Under the pieces are notes generated by a model. It saw only the letters and a list, made by a program, of their open reading frames with translations, was not told the origin of the DNA and searched no databases. The position numbers and the translations under genes were made by a program. Positions 33,984 through 43,239 of a stretch of 64,000 bases of DNA are shown here, one piece after another. Location of the stretch: contig NZ_BAABAU010000003.1 of NCBI RefSeq assembly GCF_039537585.1, positions 347,939 to 411,938 on the forward strand. Direction: 5' to 3'. Position 1 is the stretch's first letter, and the number at the start of each line of letters is the position of its first letter. This stretch comes from Frondihabitans peucedani (GTDB taxonomy: Bacteria; Actinomycetota; Actinomycetes; Actinomycetales; Microbacteriaceae).

Positions 33984-35711
33984 TCAGTCGCGCAGCTCGA
34001 GGTACTTCGCGATGAGCGACTTCGTCGAGGAGTCCTGCGACTCGAGCGCCGCCTCGTCGCCGTCGACGGCCGGGGCGATCTGGAGCGCCAGCTGCTTGCC
34101 GAGCTCGACGCCCCACTGGTCGAACGAGTCGATGCCCCAGATGGTGCCCTCGGTGAAGACGATGTGCTCGTAGAGCGCGATCAGCTGGCCGACGACGCTC
34201 GGCGTGAGAGCGGGGGCCAGGATCGACGCGGTCGGCCGGTTGCCGCTGAACTCGCGGGCCGGGACGACGGACTCCTTCGTGCCCTCGGCGCGGACCTCGT
34301 CGGCGGTCTTGCCGAAGGCGAGCGCCTTGGTCTGCGCGAAGAAGTTCGCCAGGAACAGGTTGTGGACGTCTTGCCCGGCCTCGACGGTCGAGCCGTCGCC
34401 GGTCTCGTCCTTCAGGGGGTGAGCGGGGTTCGCGACGGTGATGAAGTCGGCGGGGATGAGGCGGGTGCCCTGGTGGATCAGCTGGTAGAACGCGTGCTGG
34501 CCGTTGGTGCCGGGCTCGCCCCAGAAGATCTCGCCGGTGTCGGTCGTCGCGGGCGAGCCGTCCCAGCGGACGCTCTTGCCGTTCGACTCCATGGTGAGCT
34601 GCTGGAGGTACGCCGGGAAGCGGTGGAGGTACTGCGCGTACGGCAGGACCGCGTGGCTCTGCGCCCCGAGGAAGTTCGAGTACCAGACGTTGAGCAGGCC
34701 CATGAGCACGGGCACGTTCTGCTCGAGCGGCGTCGTGCGCATGTGCTCGTCGACGGCGTGGAACCCGGCGAGGAACTCGCGCCAGTTGTCGGGGCCGATC
34801 GCGATGACGACCGAGGTGCCGATGGCGGAGTCGACCGAGTAGCGGCCTCCCACCCAGTCCCAGAAGCCGAACGCGTTCTCGGGGTCGATGCCGAAGGCCG
34901 CGACCTTGTCGAGGGCGGTCGAGACGGCGACGAAGTGCTTGGCGACGGCGCTCTTGCGGGCCTCGTCGGTGTCGTCGAGAGCGCCGGCGGCGGCGAGCTG
35001 CTTCCAGAGCCACTCGCGGGCGAGGCGGGCGTTGGTCAGGGTCTCGAGTGTGCCGAAGGTCTTCGAGGCGACGATGAAGAGCGTCGTCTCAGGATCGAGG
35101 TCGGCCGTCTTCTCGTAGACGTCGGACGGGTCGATGTTCGACACGAAGCGGGCCTCGAGGCCGGCCTGCACGTAGGGCTTCAGAGCCTCATAGACCATGA
35201 CGGGCCCGAGGTCGGAGCCGCCGATGCCGATGTTGACGACGGTCTCGATGCGCTTGCCGGTGACGCCGGTCCACTCGCCGGAGCGGACCTTCTCGGCGAA
35301 GGCGTAGACCTTGTCGAGGGTGGCGTGCACGGCGTCGTCGACGTTCTCGCCGTCGACGGTGAACGGTGCCGCCGGGACCAGGCCCGTGGTGTCTCTCGGG
35401 CGACGGAGCGCGGTGTGGAGCACGGCGCGGTCTTCGGTCACGTTGATGTGCTCGCCGGAGATCATCGCCTGGTAGCGGCCGGCGACGTCGACGCTCTTCG
35501 CCAGCTCGAGCAGGTGGCCGAGGATCTCGTCGGTCAGGAGCCCCTTGGACAGGTCGACGGTGAGGTCGGCCGCCTGGAAGGTGTACTTCTCGGCGCGGGA
35601 GGCGTCTTCGTCGAACCAGCCTCGGAGGTCGGGGGTGAAGCCGTCGGCGATGCCGGCGAGCTGCTTCCAGGCCTCGGTCGAGGTCGGGTCTACGGGAGCA
35701 TTTTCGGTCAC
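33984..35711 (-). CDS. pgi: glucose-6-phosphate isomerase
   Basis: 575 residues. The two SIS domains carry [15 protein letters not shown] and the family signature [11 protein letters not shown]; the catalytic Glu lies in [16 protein letters not shown] and the Lys near the C-terminus. It interconverts glucose-6-P and fructose-6-P in the cytoplasm. The GTG at 35711 has GGAGG at ideal spacing, so a longer in-frame reading upstream was rejected. Monocistronic, with a hairpin terminator directly after the stop. Confidence 0.95.
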   Translation of the reverse strand: MTENAPVDPTSTEAWKQLAGIADGFTPDLRGWFDEDASRAEKYTFQAADLTVDLSKGLLTDEILGHLLELAKSVDVAGRYQAMISGEHINVTEDRAVLHTALRRPRDTTGLVPAAPFTVDGENVDDAVHATLDKVYAFAEKVRSGEWTGVTGKRIETVVNIGIGGSDLGPVMVYEALKPYVQAGLEARFVSNIDPSDVYEKTADLDPETTLFIVASKTFGTLETLTNARLAREWLWKQLAAAGALDDTDEARKSAVAKHFVAVSTALDKVAAFGIDPENAFGFWDWVGGRYSVDSAIGTSVVIAIGPDNWREFLAGFHAVDEHMRTTPLEQNVPVLMGLLNVWYSNFLGAQSHAVLPYAQYLHRFPAYLQQLTMESNGKSVRWDGSPATTDTGEIFWGEPGTNGQHAFYQLIHQGTRLIPADFITVANPAHPLKDETGDGSTVEAGQDVHNLFLANFFAQTKALAFGKTADEVRAEGTKESVVPAREFSGNRPTASILAPALTPSVVGQLIALYEHIVFTEGTIWGIDSFDQWGVELGKQLALQIAPAVDGDEAALESQDSSTKSLIAKYLELRD

Positions 35712-35835
35712 GGGGTCCTCCAGAACGCCTGCACGGTACGTGGCCCGCGACTCACGCAACACTGCGAGGCGGACCGTCTGCAATCCTATTGCGGCGTCGC
35801 GATCCTGGTCCGCCCGGGTGTCGGGCCGACACCCG

Positions 35836-37038
35836 TCACTCGGCGAGGTCGCGGACCAGCGCGGGGATCCTCTCGCGGAACGGGAAGAATCCGCGGGAGG
35901 CCGACGGCCACGCCGCGCTGTCCCAGGGGCGACGCACGGTGACGAGGCTCACGCCGTCGGCGGCGAGGTCGGACCGGAGCCTGCCGATCCTCTCCTGGAC
36001 GGGGCCGACCGGTGCGTACGGGACGACGATCGTGTCGAGCCGCTCCGACCGGGCCCAGTCGAGGACCCACGACGCCGCGGCGCCCGCAAGCACCACGGCG
36101 GGTCGCCCGCGGGAGTCGAGGCTCCGCTCCGCAGCGTCGTCGACGACGGCGGCGGTGAAGGCGTCGACCGCGCTCGACGCCCCGAGGGGAGAACGCTCGT
36201 CAGGATCGGCGAAGGCGGCGGTGGCCACGAGCGTCTCGGCCAGCCCGGGCTGCCCCGCGAGCAGACTCGAGGCGTCGAGGTCCTCCTCGTGGATCAGGAG
36301 CCCGGCCCGTGCGCCGATCGTGCCGACGACCTCCTCCGGCTCGATCGGCGTCCTGGCTGGCAGCGGTTCCTCGCTGAGGGCGCGGGCGGTCGTCGCCAGC
36401 CCGGCAGGCGAGAAGCGCCCGTCGGTGTAGCGGGAGATGTTCGAAGCCTGGGCCAGGTAGGTCTTGCCGGCGGTCTGGAGACCCGCCACCCAGCGCCACG
36501 ACAGCGTGTTCGACGCGGCGTCGCCGTCGAGCAGGTGCCGGTAGAAGAGGTCGGCGCCGAGCTGCCACGGCAGGCCGAGGGTGAAGACCCAGATGCTCGC
36601 GAACCACATGCGCGTGTGGTTGTGCAGGTAGCCGGTCTCGACCAGCTCGCGCACCCACGCGTCCATTGCGTCGATGCCGGTGTGGCCGGCGACCGCCTCC
36701 TCGTACCCGGCCGGGAGGCCGCCCGCGTGGAAGGCGTCGACCTCAAGGCGGTACCGCCGCCACACCTCGGGGTTCTGCTCGAGCCAGCCCTTCCAGTAGG
36801 TCCGCCAGAACACCTCCTGTACGAACTTCTCGGCAGCGCCGAGACGGTGGCGGGCCAGCACCGCCGTGACGACCTCCCGCTCGGTCACCACGCGGTGGCG
36901 GATGTACGGCGAGAGCCCGGAGACGTTGCTCCGCGAGGGCCCGTCGTCGCGGTTGCGGTCGCGGGAGTAGTCGACTCCGGCGTGAGGGACGAAGTCGTGG
37001 AGCGCCTCGAGGCCGGCGGCTCTGGTCGGGATGAACAC
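35836..37038 (-). CDS. photolyase/cryptochrome FAD-domain protein with atypical domain order
   Basis: 400 residues. The FAD-binding helical domain of photolyases starts at residue 1 ([48 protein letters not shown], then [10 protein letters not shown] and the substrate/FAD core [16 protein letters not shown] near 170). The usual N-terminal antenna domain is absent. Instead residues ~300-400 form a separate alpha/beta segment ([18 protein letters not shown], then [12 protein letters not shown], then [11 protein letters not shown]) resembling a piece of that antenna domain. This suggests a circular permutation. GTG start after GGAG. A light-dependent DNA-repair or signalling role is inferred from the FAD domain. 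Confidence 0.78.
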   Translation of the reverse strand: MFIPTRAAGLEALHDFVPHAGVDYSRDRNRDDGPSRSNVSGLSPYIRHRVVTEREVVTAVLARHRLGAAEKFVQEVFWRTYWKGWLEQNPEVWRRYRLEVDAFHAGGLPAGYEEAVAGHTGIDAMDAWVRELVETGYLHNHTRMWFASIWVFTLGLPWQLGADLFYRHLLDGDAASNTLSWRWVAGLQTAGKTYLAQASNISRYTDGRFSPAGLATTARALSEEPLPARTPIEPEEVVGTIGARAGLLIHEEDLDASSLLAGQPGLAETLVATAAFADPDERSPLGASSAVDAFTAAVVDDAAERSLDSRGRPAVVLAGAAASWVLDWARSERLDTIVVPYAPVGPVQERIGRLRSDLAADGVSLVTVRRPWDSAAWPSASRGFFPFRERIPALVRDLAE

Positions 37039-37063
37039 CGCTCCATGATGCGACCGGTCGACG

Positions 37064-37097
37064 GGGAGAGCCTGAGCGCCGGGAGAGCCTGAGCGCC
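37064..37097. repeat. 17-base perfect tandem duplication
   Basis: GGGAGAGCCTGAGCGCC occurs at 37064-37080 and 37081-37097, between the deoC terminator and the start of the photolyase-like gene, in the leader of the latter. Confidence 0.8.
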
Positions 37098-37120
37098 CCC
37101 TGCCCCGGGGCAGGAGGCGC
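37093..37120 (-). terminator. deoC terminator hairpin
   Basis: GCGCCCCCTGCCCC (37093-37106) pairs with GGGGCAGGAGGCGC (37107-37120) with one mismatch, ten bases past the deoC stop on the minus strand. Confidence 0.75.
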
Positions 37121-37130
37121 CCGACTGCCT

Positions 37131-37826
37131 CTAGTAGCCGACGGGCGCGGACGCTGCGGAGGCGTCGGCGCCGAGGAGGGCGCGCGAGCCGGAGACGCCG
37201 AGACGCGTGGCGCCGGCGGCGATCATGCGGCGCGCGTCGTCGAGCGTCCGGACGCCGCCGGAGGCCTTGACGCCCAGGCGCCCGGCCACCGTCTCGGACA
37301 TCAGCCGGACCGCGTGCTCGGTGGCACCGCCGGCCGGGTGGAACCCGGTGGAGGTCTTCACGAAGTCGGCACCGGCCGCGACGGCCGCCTTCGTGACGGC
37401 CACGATCTCGTCGTCGTCGAGGACGGCCGACTCGATGATGACCTTCAGGACGGTGGGCGCGGGGACGGCCTCGCGGACGGCGCGGATGTCGGCCTCGACG
37501 GCGTCGAAGGAGCCGGCCTTGGCGGCGCCGATGTCGATGACCATGTCGATCTCGTCGGCTCCGAGCGACACGGACTCGCGCGCCTCGCCGGCCTTGACAG
37601 CGGAGGTGTGCTTGCCGCTCGGGAACCCGCAGACCACGGCGACCTTGACGTCGGCGCCCTCGGGGATCGTCAGCGGGAGCATCGACGGCGACACGCAGAC
37701 CGAGTAGGTGCCGAGGTCGACGGCCTCGCGGACGAGCGCCTCGACATCGGCCGCGGTCGCCTCCGGCTTGAGGAGCGTGTGGTCGATGAGGCGGGCGATC
37801 TGAGCGGGCGTCGGTTCGGTGGTCAT
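37131..37826 (-). CDS. deoC: deoxyribose-phosphate aldolase
   Basis: 231 residues, normal for DeoC. The class I aldolase TIM barrel begins [11 protein letters not shown]. The Schiff-base lysine lies in FVKTSTGF, preceded by KVIIESAVL, and the second lysine in VKASGGVRT. It cleaves 2-deoxyribose-5-phosphate to glyceraldehyde-3-phosphate and acetaldehyde in nucleoside salvage. The ATG at 37826 begins the canonical N-terminus. Followed by a near-perfect GC-rich terminator. Confidence 0.95.
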   Translation of the reverse strand: MTTEPTPAQIARLIDHTLLKPEATAADVEALVREAVDLGTYSVCVSPSMLPLTIPEGADVKVAVVCGFPSGKHTSAVKAGEARESVSLGADEIDMVIDIGAAKAGSFDAVEADIRAVREAVPAPTVLKVIIESAVLDDDEIVAVTKAAVAAGADFVKTSTGFHPAGGATEHAVRLMSETVAGRLGVKASGGVRTLDDARRMIAAGATRLGVSGSRALLGADASAASAPVGY

Positions 37827-37944
37827 GGACCCAGGGTACTTCGGGCCGCCGTCACCGAGCTGCCCGGCCTCCTTCTGCCGCGAGCGGATCAGCCCTGAGC
37901 AGGATCGCGCGACACCGCGGGATCCTGCGACGCACGATGACGAC

Positions 37945-38559
37945 ATGACCGACGACACCAGACCACCCTTCTTCACCGAGCAGTCCCGGCAGCAGCTGCT
38001 CCACCAGCGCGTCGTCGTCCTCGACGGCGTGCTGAACGACGACAACGGGATGCTCCTCACCACGCAGCTGCTCACCCTGGCCGCGGAAGACCAGGATGCC
38101 GACATCGCCCTCTGGATCCACTCGCCCGGCGGCTCGGTGCCGTCGATGCTGGCGATCCGAGACGTGATGACCCTCGTGCCGTGCGACGTGGCGACCCTGG
38201 CGCTCGGGCTCGCCTGCAGCGCGGGGCAGTTCCTGCTCTCGGCAGGGGCCCGCGGCAAGCGGTCCGCCCTGCCGCACGCGCGCATCCTGCTGCACCAGGG
38301 GTCCGCCGGCTTCGGCGGCTCGGCCGTCGAGGTCGAGGCGCAGGCGAAGGACCTCCGGCAGAGCCGCGACGTGACGCTCGGGCTGATCGCGGCCGACACC
38401 GGCCAGCCGGTCGAGCGGGTCTTCGAGGACTCCCTGCACGACCGCTGGTTCACCGCCGCCGAGGCGCTCGAGTACGGGTTCATCGACCGGATCGTCGACT
38501 CGTTCCCGCAGGTGATGCCGACGAGATCGCACCGCATCGGGATCGGGACGTTCGCATGA
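37945..38559 (+). CDS. ClpP-like protease subunit with intact triad
   Basis: 204 residues of the ClpP fold. Ser92 (GLACSAGQF), His117 (ILLHQG) and Asp162 align with the E. coli ClpP triad, and the [15 protein letters not shown] end motif is present. It differs from housekeeping ClpP1/ClpP2 in having Cys before the nucleophile (ACS for AAS), so it is probably an accessory paralogue. ATGA overlap with the next ClpP-like gene implies equimolar synthesis. A GATCCTGCG copy lies 16 bases before the start. It would form the active ring or half-ring of a mixed complex. The hydrophobic site for Clp ATPases cannot be judged by eye. Confidence 0.85.
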   Translation: MTDDTRPPFFTEQSRQQLLHQRVVVLDGVLNDDNGMLLTTQLLTLAAEDQDADIALWIHSPGGSVPSMLAIRDVMTLVPCDVATLALGLACSAGQFLLSAGARGKRSALPHARILLHQGSAGFGGSAVEVEAQAKDLRQSRDVTLGLIAADTGQPVERVFEDSLHDRWFTAAEALEYGFIDRIVDSFPQVMPTRSHRIGIGTFA

Positions 38560-39260
38560 GCAGCTACACGATCCCCTCCGTCATCGCCGAGAGCGCCCGC
38601 GGCGACCGGGTGATGGACGTCTACTCGCACCTGCTCACCCAGCGCATCGTCTACCTCGGCACCGCCATCGACGCCGGCGTCGCGAACGCCCTGATCGCGC
38701 AGCTGCTGCACCTCGACTCGTCGTCGCCCGGCACCGAGATCAACCTCTACATCAACTGCGAGGGCGGCGACCTGTCGGCGATGCTCGCCGTCTACGACAC
38801 GATGCGCTTCATCCGCTCCCCCGTCGCGACGACCTGCGTCGGCGAGGCGATCGCGGCCGGGGCGGCGCTCCTGGCCGCGGGCGCCCCCGGGCGGCGCTCA
38901 GCCCTCCGGCACGCCAGGATCGTGCTCCACCAGCCGGCCGGACAGGGGCGCGGGGCGATCCCGGACCTGATCCTGCAGGCCGACGAGCTCGTCCGGATCA
39001 GGGCCGACATCGAGGAGGTCCTGTCGGAGCACACCGGCCAGAGTGTCGAGACGCTGCGGCGCGACACCGACCGCGACCGGATCTTCACGGCCGGGCAGGC
39101 GCGGGAGTACGGGCTGATCGACGCGATCCTGACCGGGCCGCCGGTGCAGGGGCCGGCGGTCGGGGCGGGGCCGGCGGTCGGGGCGGGGCCGACGCTTAGC
39201 GCGGACTCGGCCCTCGGGGCGGGGCCGGCTCCGGAGTCGATTCAGGCGGCCACGGCGTAG
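38556..39260 (+). CDS. ClpP-like subunit lacking catalytic serine (ClpR-like)
   Basis: 234 residues with the complete ClpP fold ([20 protein letters not shown], then [18 protein letters not shown]). The nucleophile position reads GEAIAAGA: Ala100 (codon GCG) replaces Ser, while His125 and Asp170 are retained. It should therefore be proteolytically inactive, like ClpR of cyanobacteria and plastids, and act as a structural partner for the active subunit encoded just upstream (ATGA overlap). A Gly-Pro-Ala-Val repeat tail ([14 protein letters not shown]) extends the C-terminus by about 35 residues. Its stop overlaps the convergent ClgR-like gene by 19 bases. Confidence 0.87.
   Translation: MSSYTIPSVIAESARGDRVMDVYSHLLTQRIVYLGTAIDAGVANALIAQLLHLDSSSPGTEINLYINCEGGDLSAMLAVYDTMRFIRSPVATTCVGEAIAAGAALLAAGAPGRRSALRHARIVLHQPAGQGRGAIPDLILQADELVRIRADIEEVLSEHTGQSVETLRRDTDRDRIFTAGQAREYGLIDAILTGPPVQGPAVGAGPAVGAGPTLSADSALGAGPAPESIQAATA
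39149..39190. repeat. 18-base tandem repeat in the ClpR-like tail
   Basis: GGGGCCGGCGGTCGGGGC occurs at 39149-39166 and 39167-39184, with a partial third copy. It encodes Gly-Ala-Gly-Pro-Ala-Val repeats, so each unit adds six residues in frame. Confidence 0.75.
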
Positions 39261-39616
39261 AGCTGGAAGCCGGCGGCGGGCGGCGCGAGGTCGGCGACCG
39301 GGGCAGCGGACGCGACGGTGCCGAGGTCGAGCACGGGCCCGGTGCCGCGGAGCTCGGCGACCACTCCGAGGGCGAGGTCGACGAGGGTGATCCTGAGGGC
39401 TCCGGTGATCGCCGCGATCATCTCGCTCGAGGGCTCCTTCAGGCCGCGCTCCACCTCGGAGAGGTACTGCGGCGAGATGCCGGCTCGGGCCGCGGTCTCG
39501 ACGAGCCGCTCGCCGCGGGCGAGTCGCAGCTCGCGGAGGCGTCGGCCGAGCACCTCCCGCAGCAGCGGTTCGAGCTCCGGGCCGGCATCGCGCGTCGTCT
39601 TCGAGGCCTCGTCCAT
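39242..39616 (-). CDS. ClgR-like XRE transcriptional regulator
   Basis: 124 residues. The XRE domain (REVLGRRLRELRLARGERLV, then AGISPQYLSEVERGLKEPSSE) closely follows ClgR, the actinobacterial activator of clp protease genes, including the YLSEVERG-KE-SSE recognition block. An Ala/Pro-rich C-terminus ends in AVAA; small hydrophobic C-termini make ClgR itself a ClpP substrate, so feedback degradation is plausible. It is convergent with the ClpP/ClpR-like pair, overlapping by 19 bases. It may control this accessory pair, an inference from location and family. No strong Shine-Dalgarno site is visible at the ATG at 39616. Confidence 0.8.
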   Translation of the reverse strand: MDEASKTTRDAGPELEPLLREVLGRRLRELRLARGERLVETAARAGISPQYLSEVERGLKEPSSEMIAAITGALRITLVDLALGVVAELRGTGPVLDLGTVASAAPVADLAPPAAGFQLYAVAA

Positions 39617-39737
39617 GGCGTCAGCCAAGCAGGGCGCCGGGGCGGGCGCGAGCCGTTCCGCCCACAGCAGAACGCGTCCGGCACGGGGCGGGCGCGGAGC
39701 AGGCGCGGAGCGGGCGCAGCCTCGGCCCGGCACGACG

Positions 39738-40391
39738 TCAGGGCGCAGGCGTCGCCGTCGGCGCGGGCACGTCGCGGAACGTGTCGGGGTGGCTGCCGAG
39801 CCACGACCAGTGCGGCAGCGGCCAGGTGATGACGACGGCGCGCCCGACGATGTCCTTCTCGGGCACGAAGCCGCCCGTCGGCAGCGACTGGTGGAACCGG
39901 CTGTCCTCGGAGTTCCCCCGGTTGTCGCCCTCGACCCAGACCGACCCCGCCGGGACGGTGACCGAGAACGCCGCGTCGGCGCTCTTCGTCTGGAAGGCGT
40001 TCTCGGGCTCCTTCACGTACGGCTCGGTCAGCGCGTGCCCGTTCACGACGGTCTGGCTCGAGGTCGTGCAGCACGACACCCGGTCGCCGGGCAGCCCGAT
40101 CACGCGCTTGACGAGGTTGTTCCCGTCGGCGAGCTCGGCTCCCTGCAGCCAGCCGCCCGGGTCGGTGAACACGACGACGTCGCCGCGCTTCAGGGGCTGC
40201 ACCTTCGGCACCAGCTCGTCGACGACGATCCTGTCGTTGATCTGCAGGGTGTTCTCCATCGACCCCGAGGGGATGTAGAAGGACCGGACGACGTAGGTCT
40301 TGAGCACGAACGAGATCACGAGGGCGGCGAGCAGGATCACGACGAGGTCGCGGACGAACCGCGCGGGCCGGCGGGTGCGGCGGGAGGGCAT
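39738..40391 (-). CDS. lepB: type I signal peptidase
   Basis: 217 residues. One N-terminal membrane helix (residues ~13-32), the catalytic serine Ser44 in IPSGSMENTL, the catalytic Lys95 in NNLVKRVIGLPGD, and the conserved VEGDNRGNSEDSR box near residue 152. It removes signal peptides of exported proteins at the outer face of the membrane. It lies nine bases after the response-regulator gene stop on the same strand, so it may be the last gene of the VanX-Alr-Ddl-kinase operon; that link is unusual and only positional. Confidence 0.93.
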   Translation of the reverse strand: MPSRRTRRPARFVRDLVVILLAALVISFVLKTYVVRSFYIPSGSMENTLQINDRIVVDELVPKVQPLKRGDVVVFTDPGGWLQGAELADGNNLVKRVIGLPGDRVSCCTTSSQTVVNGHALTEPYVKEPENAFQTKSADAAFSVTVPAGSVWVEGDNRGNSEDSRFHQSLPTGGFVPEKDIVGRAVVITWPLPHWSWLGSHPDTFRDVPAPTATPAP

Positions 40392-40400
40392 GCGGCGACT

Positions 40401-41060
40401 CTAGCCGCCCTGGAGGAGGCGGTTGTCGTGAGCGTAGACGACGAGCTGCACCCGGTCGCGGAGCCCGAGTTTGCCGAGCACGCTCGACACGTGCGTCTTC
40501 ACGGTCGACTCGCTGACGAACTCGCGCGTGGCGATCTCGGTGTTCGAGAAGCCGCGGGCGGCGAGCTCGAAGATGGTGCGCTCGCGGTTGGTCAGCGTGC
40601 GGAACGCGGGCGGCGGCGGAGGCGGCGGGGCCGCCTGCACGTCGAGGCCGAAGAGCTGGCCGAGCTCGTCGGGGGCGAGCACGCTGCTGCCGGCGTGCAC
40701 CGCGCGGACGGCGGCGGCGAGGAACGCCGGCGTGGCGTCCTTCAGCAGGAAGCCGCTGGCTCCGGCGCGGATGGCGGTGGCGGCCGCGGCGTCGAGCGCG
40801 AAGGTCGTCAGGACGATGACGCGGGGCGGATCCTGCGGGCCGTCCGGTCCGAACAGGGCGCGGACGGTCTGGAGCCCGTCGAGGACCGGCATCCGCATGT
40901 CGAGCAGGACGATGTCGGGGCGGGTCCCGGCGATGACCGCGAGGCCCTCCGCGCCGTCGGACGCCTCGCCGACGACCTCCATGTCGCCCTGCGCGTCGAG
41001 GGCGACGCGCACGCCGCCGCGGAACAGCTCCTGGTCGTCGACCAGCACGATCCTGATCAT
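40401..41060 (-). CDS. NarL/LuxR-type response regulator
   Basis: 219 residues. Receiver domain with the phospho-acceptor Asp54 (IVLLDMRMP), the acidic pair DD at 8-9 and Lys in FLLKDA. A proline linker (seven Pro) leads to a LuxR-type helix-turn-helix (LTNRERTIFELAARGFSNTEI, cut for length, then VSESTVKTHVSSVLGKL). It overlaps the cognate kinase gene by ATGA. By operon logic it should control this cell-wall operon. VanR proteins are OmpR-type, so this is not a VanR orthologue. Confidence 0.9.
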   Translation of the reverse strand: MIRIVLVDDQELFRGGVRVALDAQGDMEVVGEASDGAEGLAVIAGTRPDIVLLDMRMPVLDGLQTVRALFGPDGPQDPPRVIVLTTFALDAAAATAIRAGASGFLLKDATPAFLAAAVRAVHAGSSVLAPDELGQLFGLDVQAAPPPPPPPAFRTLTNRERTIFELAARGFSNTEIATREFVSESTVKTHVSSVLGKLGLRDRVQLVVYAHDNRLLQGG

Positions 41061-42259
41061 GCGTCCTCCTTCGGGGTGGTGGTCACGGCCTGGCCGGGTT
41101 CGGCGGGATCGGCGGTCGCCGGCACGGGGATCCTGGCGCGCGCCGTGAAGACGCCCTCCAGGCCCTCCGCCTCGAGGAACCCGCCGACGGCCGTCACCCG
41201 GGCCCGCATCCCCTCGACGCCGAGCCCGCCGCCCTCGGCGACCCTCCCGACGACGGCGTTCTCGACCTCCAGCACGACGTCGCCCGACCGCCACGACTCG
41301 GCGAAGAGCACCGGCTCGCCGGGGGCGCCGTGCCGGAGCGCGTTGGTCAGCATCTCCTGCGCGACGCGCCGCACCACGACCGACCGCGCAGGATCGAGGA
41401 CCCGCCGCTCGCCGCGCAGCCGGTGCTCGATGACGACCCCTGCCGCACGGACCTGCTCGACCAGCGCGGTGAGATCCTGCGGCGCGTCGTCGGCGACCGG
41501 GGTCGAGGTCCCGCTCAGGACCTCGCGGACCTCTCGGAGGGATCTCCTGGCGGTGTCCGCGATGGTCGCGTTGACGGCCCGGATCCGGTCGGTGTCGTCG
41601 AGGAACTCGACGGAGTCGGCCTGCGCGATGATGACCGCGAGCGAGTGGCCGACGATGTCGTGCACGTCGCGCGCCATCGAGGCCCGGGCGCGCTCCTCGG
41701 CGGCGACGTCGAGGGCCCGGTGCGCCTCGGACTCGGCCACGAGGCGGAGCTCCGACTCGTCGTTCCGGGAGAAGAAGAACCGGACCGTGAGGCCGATGAG
41801 CCACGCCAGGCCGAGGACGGCCGGCGGGGCTAGCAGGACGATGATGGTCTGCGCGTAGGAGCCGTAGGCGAACTCGGTGAAGCGCGCGCCGGTCCGGTAC
41901 AGGTAGACGGAGGCGATGACCCCGCCGAAGACGACGGACACGCCTCCGGCGTAGATCTGCCAGCGGTTGCCGACCCGGGCGACCGCGTAGAGGACAAGCA
42001 CGTAGGTGAGCGCGATGAGACTCGGCCGCTCGCCGAGCCAGAGCTCGAACACGGCCAGGATCCAGGTGGCCGCGAGGGCGGTGCCGGGCATCGACCGCCG
42101 GAGTGCCGTGGCGACGATCGCCAAGAGGACGGTGATGAGGTGCGGACGCGTCAGGTCGATCCAGCCGGGGACGAGCCCGAGGACGGCGATGATCAGACCG
42201 GTGACGAGATCGACGCGGAACACGCGCGACGAGAACAGCCGCGCCCAGTCGATCGTCAT
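41057..42259 (-). CDS. sensor histidine kinase, HPK7 (NarX/DesK-like) type
   Basis: 400 residues. Five or six membrane helices occupy residues ~15-165 with very short outer loops, the architecture of intramembrane-sensing kinases. The H box MARDVHDIVGHSLAVI places phospho-His at residue 200. The C-terminal HATPase has EMLTNALRHG (N box) and GGGLGVEGM (G box). Its start overlaps the ligase stop and its stop overlaps the regulator start, both ATGA, giving strict coupling. The sensed signal is unknown; cell-wall stress or lipid II ligands are the natural guess from the operon. Confidence 0.88.
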   Translation of the reverse strand: MTIDWARLFSSRVFRVDLVTGLIIAVLGLVPGWIDLTRPHLITVLLAIVATALRRSMPGTALAATWILAVFELWLGERPSLIALTYVLVLYAVARVGNRWQIYAGGVSVVFGGVIASVYLYRTGARFTEFAYGSYAQTIIVLLAPPAVLGLAWLIGLTVRFFFSRNDESELRLVAESEAHRALDVAAEERARASMARDVHDIVGHSLAVIIAQADSVEFLDDTDRIRAVNATIADTARRSLREVREVLSGTSTPVADDAPQDLTALVEQVRAAGVVIEHRLRGERRVLDPARSVVVRRVAQEMLTNALRHGAPGEPVLFAESWRSGDVVLEVENAVVGRVAEGGGLGVEGMRARVTAVGGFLEAEGLEGVFTARARIPVPATADPAEPGQAVTTTPKEDA

Positions 42260-43239
42260 CGGTTCACCCGCCCTCCCCCGACGACCCTAGCGGCCCCCTC
42301 GCCGACGGCCGACTCGATCAACTCCGTGAGGAGGTCGCGGTAGCCGAGCCCTGCGGCGGCGAAGCTCCGCGGCACCTGCGACTCCGAGGTGAAGCCCGGT
42401 GCGGTGTTGACCTCGTTGAGCACCGGCCCGGCCTCGGTGAGGAAGAAGTCGACGCGGGCGACCCCGCGGCAGCCGAGGCCGTCGAAGAGGGTCAGCGCAC
42501 AGGTCTCGAGGGCCTCGAGGTCGACTGCGTCCAGCGGGGCCGGGATGCGGAGATCGGCCGACCCGCCGTACTTGGTGTCGAAGTCGAAGACGCCGTCGAC
42601 GACGATCTCGACCGCGGGTCCGGTGCGGAGGCCGTCCGGGCCCAGGATCACGGGGATGTCGATCTCCCGTCCCGACACCAGCTCCTCGACGAGGACCCGG
42701 TCGTCGAGCTCGAACGCGTCGGCCAGCGCGGCCGCGAGATCAGCGGGATCGCGCACCAGGGCCACGCCGTGGCTCGAACCCCCGGTCACGGGTTTGACGA
42801 CGACGGGGCCGGACCAGACGTGATCCTGCGCCGTTCGAGGCGTGAGCAGGATCCCGGGGGCTGTGGCGATCCCGAGCGCCTCCGCGACGAGCTTGGTCAC
42901 CCACTTGTCCATGCCCGAGGCGCCAGCGAGGACGCCCGATCCCACGTAGGGGAGGCCGACGAGATCGCAGAGTGCCGCGATCGTGCCGTCCTCGCCGCCG
43001 CGGCCGTGGAGCATCGGGACAGCGACGTCGCAGGAGGCGAGCGCCGTCACGGCCCCGGCGAGATCGAGGCTGCGGCCGTCGGGATCGGTCCAGCAGTTCG
43101 TGCGCTCGAGGGTCAGCGGGACGGCCACGTAGCGGTCGGGATCGAGGGCTGCCGCGACGCCGCGCGCCGACGCCAGCGAGATGTCGTGCTCGCTGCTGCG
43201 GCCGCCGCCGAGGACGGCGACGCGCCTCCGCGCGCTCAC
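42256..43239 (-). CDS. ddl: D-alanine-D-alanine ligase family protein
   Basis: 327 residues, ATP-grasp fold. The N-terminal signature is VLGGGRSSEHDISLASA and GRGGEDG. The ATP-grasp loop is VVKPVTGGSSHGVAL and the metal site VLNEVNTAPGFTSESQVP. The omega-loop reads FDFDTKYGGSADLRIP; the Lys-Tyr pair is what D-Ala-D-Ala ligases have, while D-Ala-D-Lac ligases of the VanA type have a different loop with His. So D-Ala-D-Ala is favoured, although the loop is short. GTG start overlapping the alanine racemase stop. Probably a second, regulated Ddl beside a housekeeping copy elsewhere. Confidence 0.88.
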   Translation of the reverse strand: MSARRRVAVLGGGRSSEHDISLASARGVAAALDPDRYVAVPLTLERTNCWTDPDGRSLDLAGAVTALASCDVAVPMLHGRGGEDGTIAALCDLVGLPYVGSGVLAGASGMDKWVTKLVAEALGIATAPGILLTPRTAQDHVWSGPVVVKPVTGGSSHGVALVRDPADLAAALADAFELDDRVLVEELVSGREIDIPVILGPDGLRTGPAVEIVVDGVFDFDTKYGGSADLRIPAPLDAVDLEALETCALTLFDGLGCRGVARVDFFLTEAGPVLNEVNTAPGFTSESQVPRSFAAAGLGYRDLLTELIESAVGEGAARVVGGGRVNR

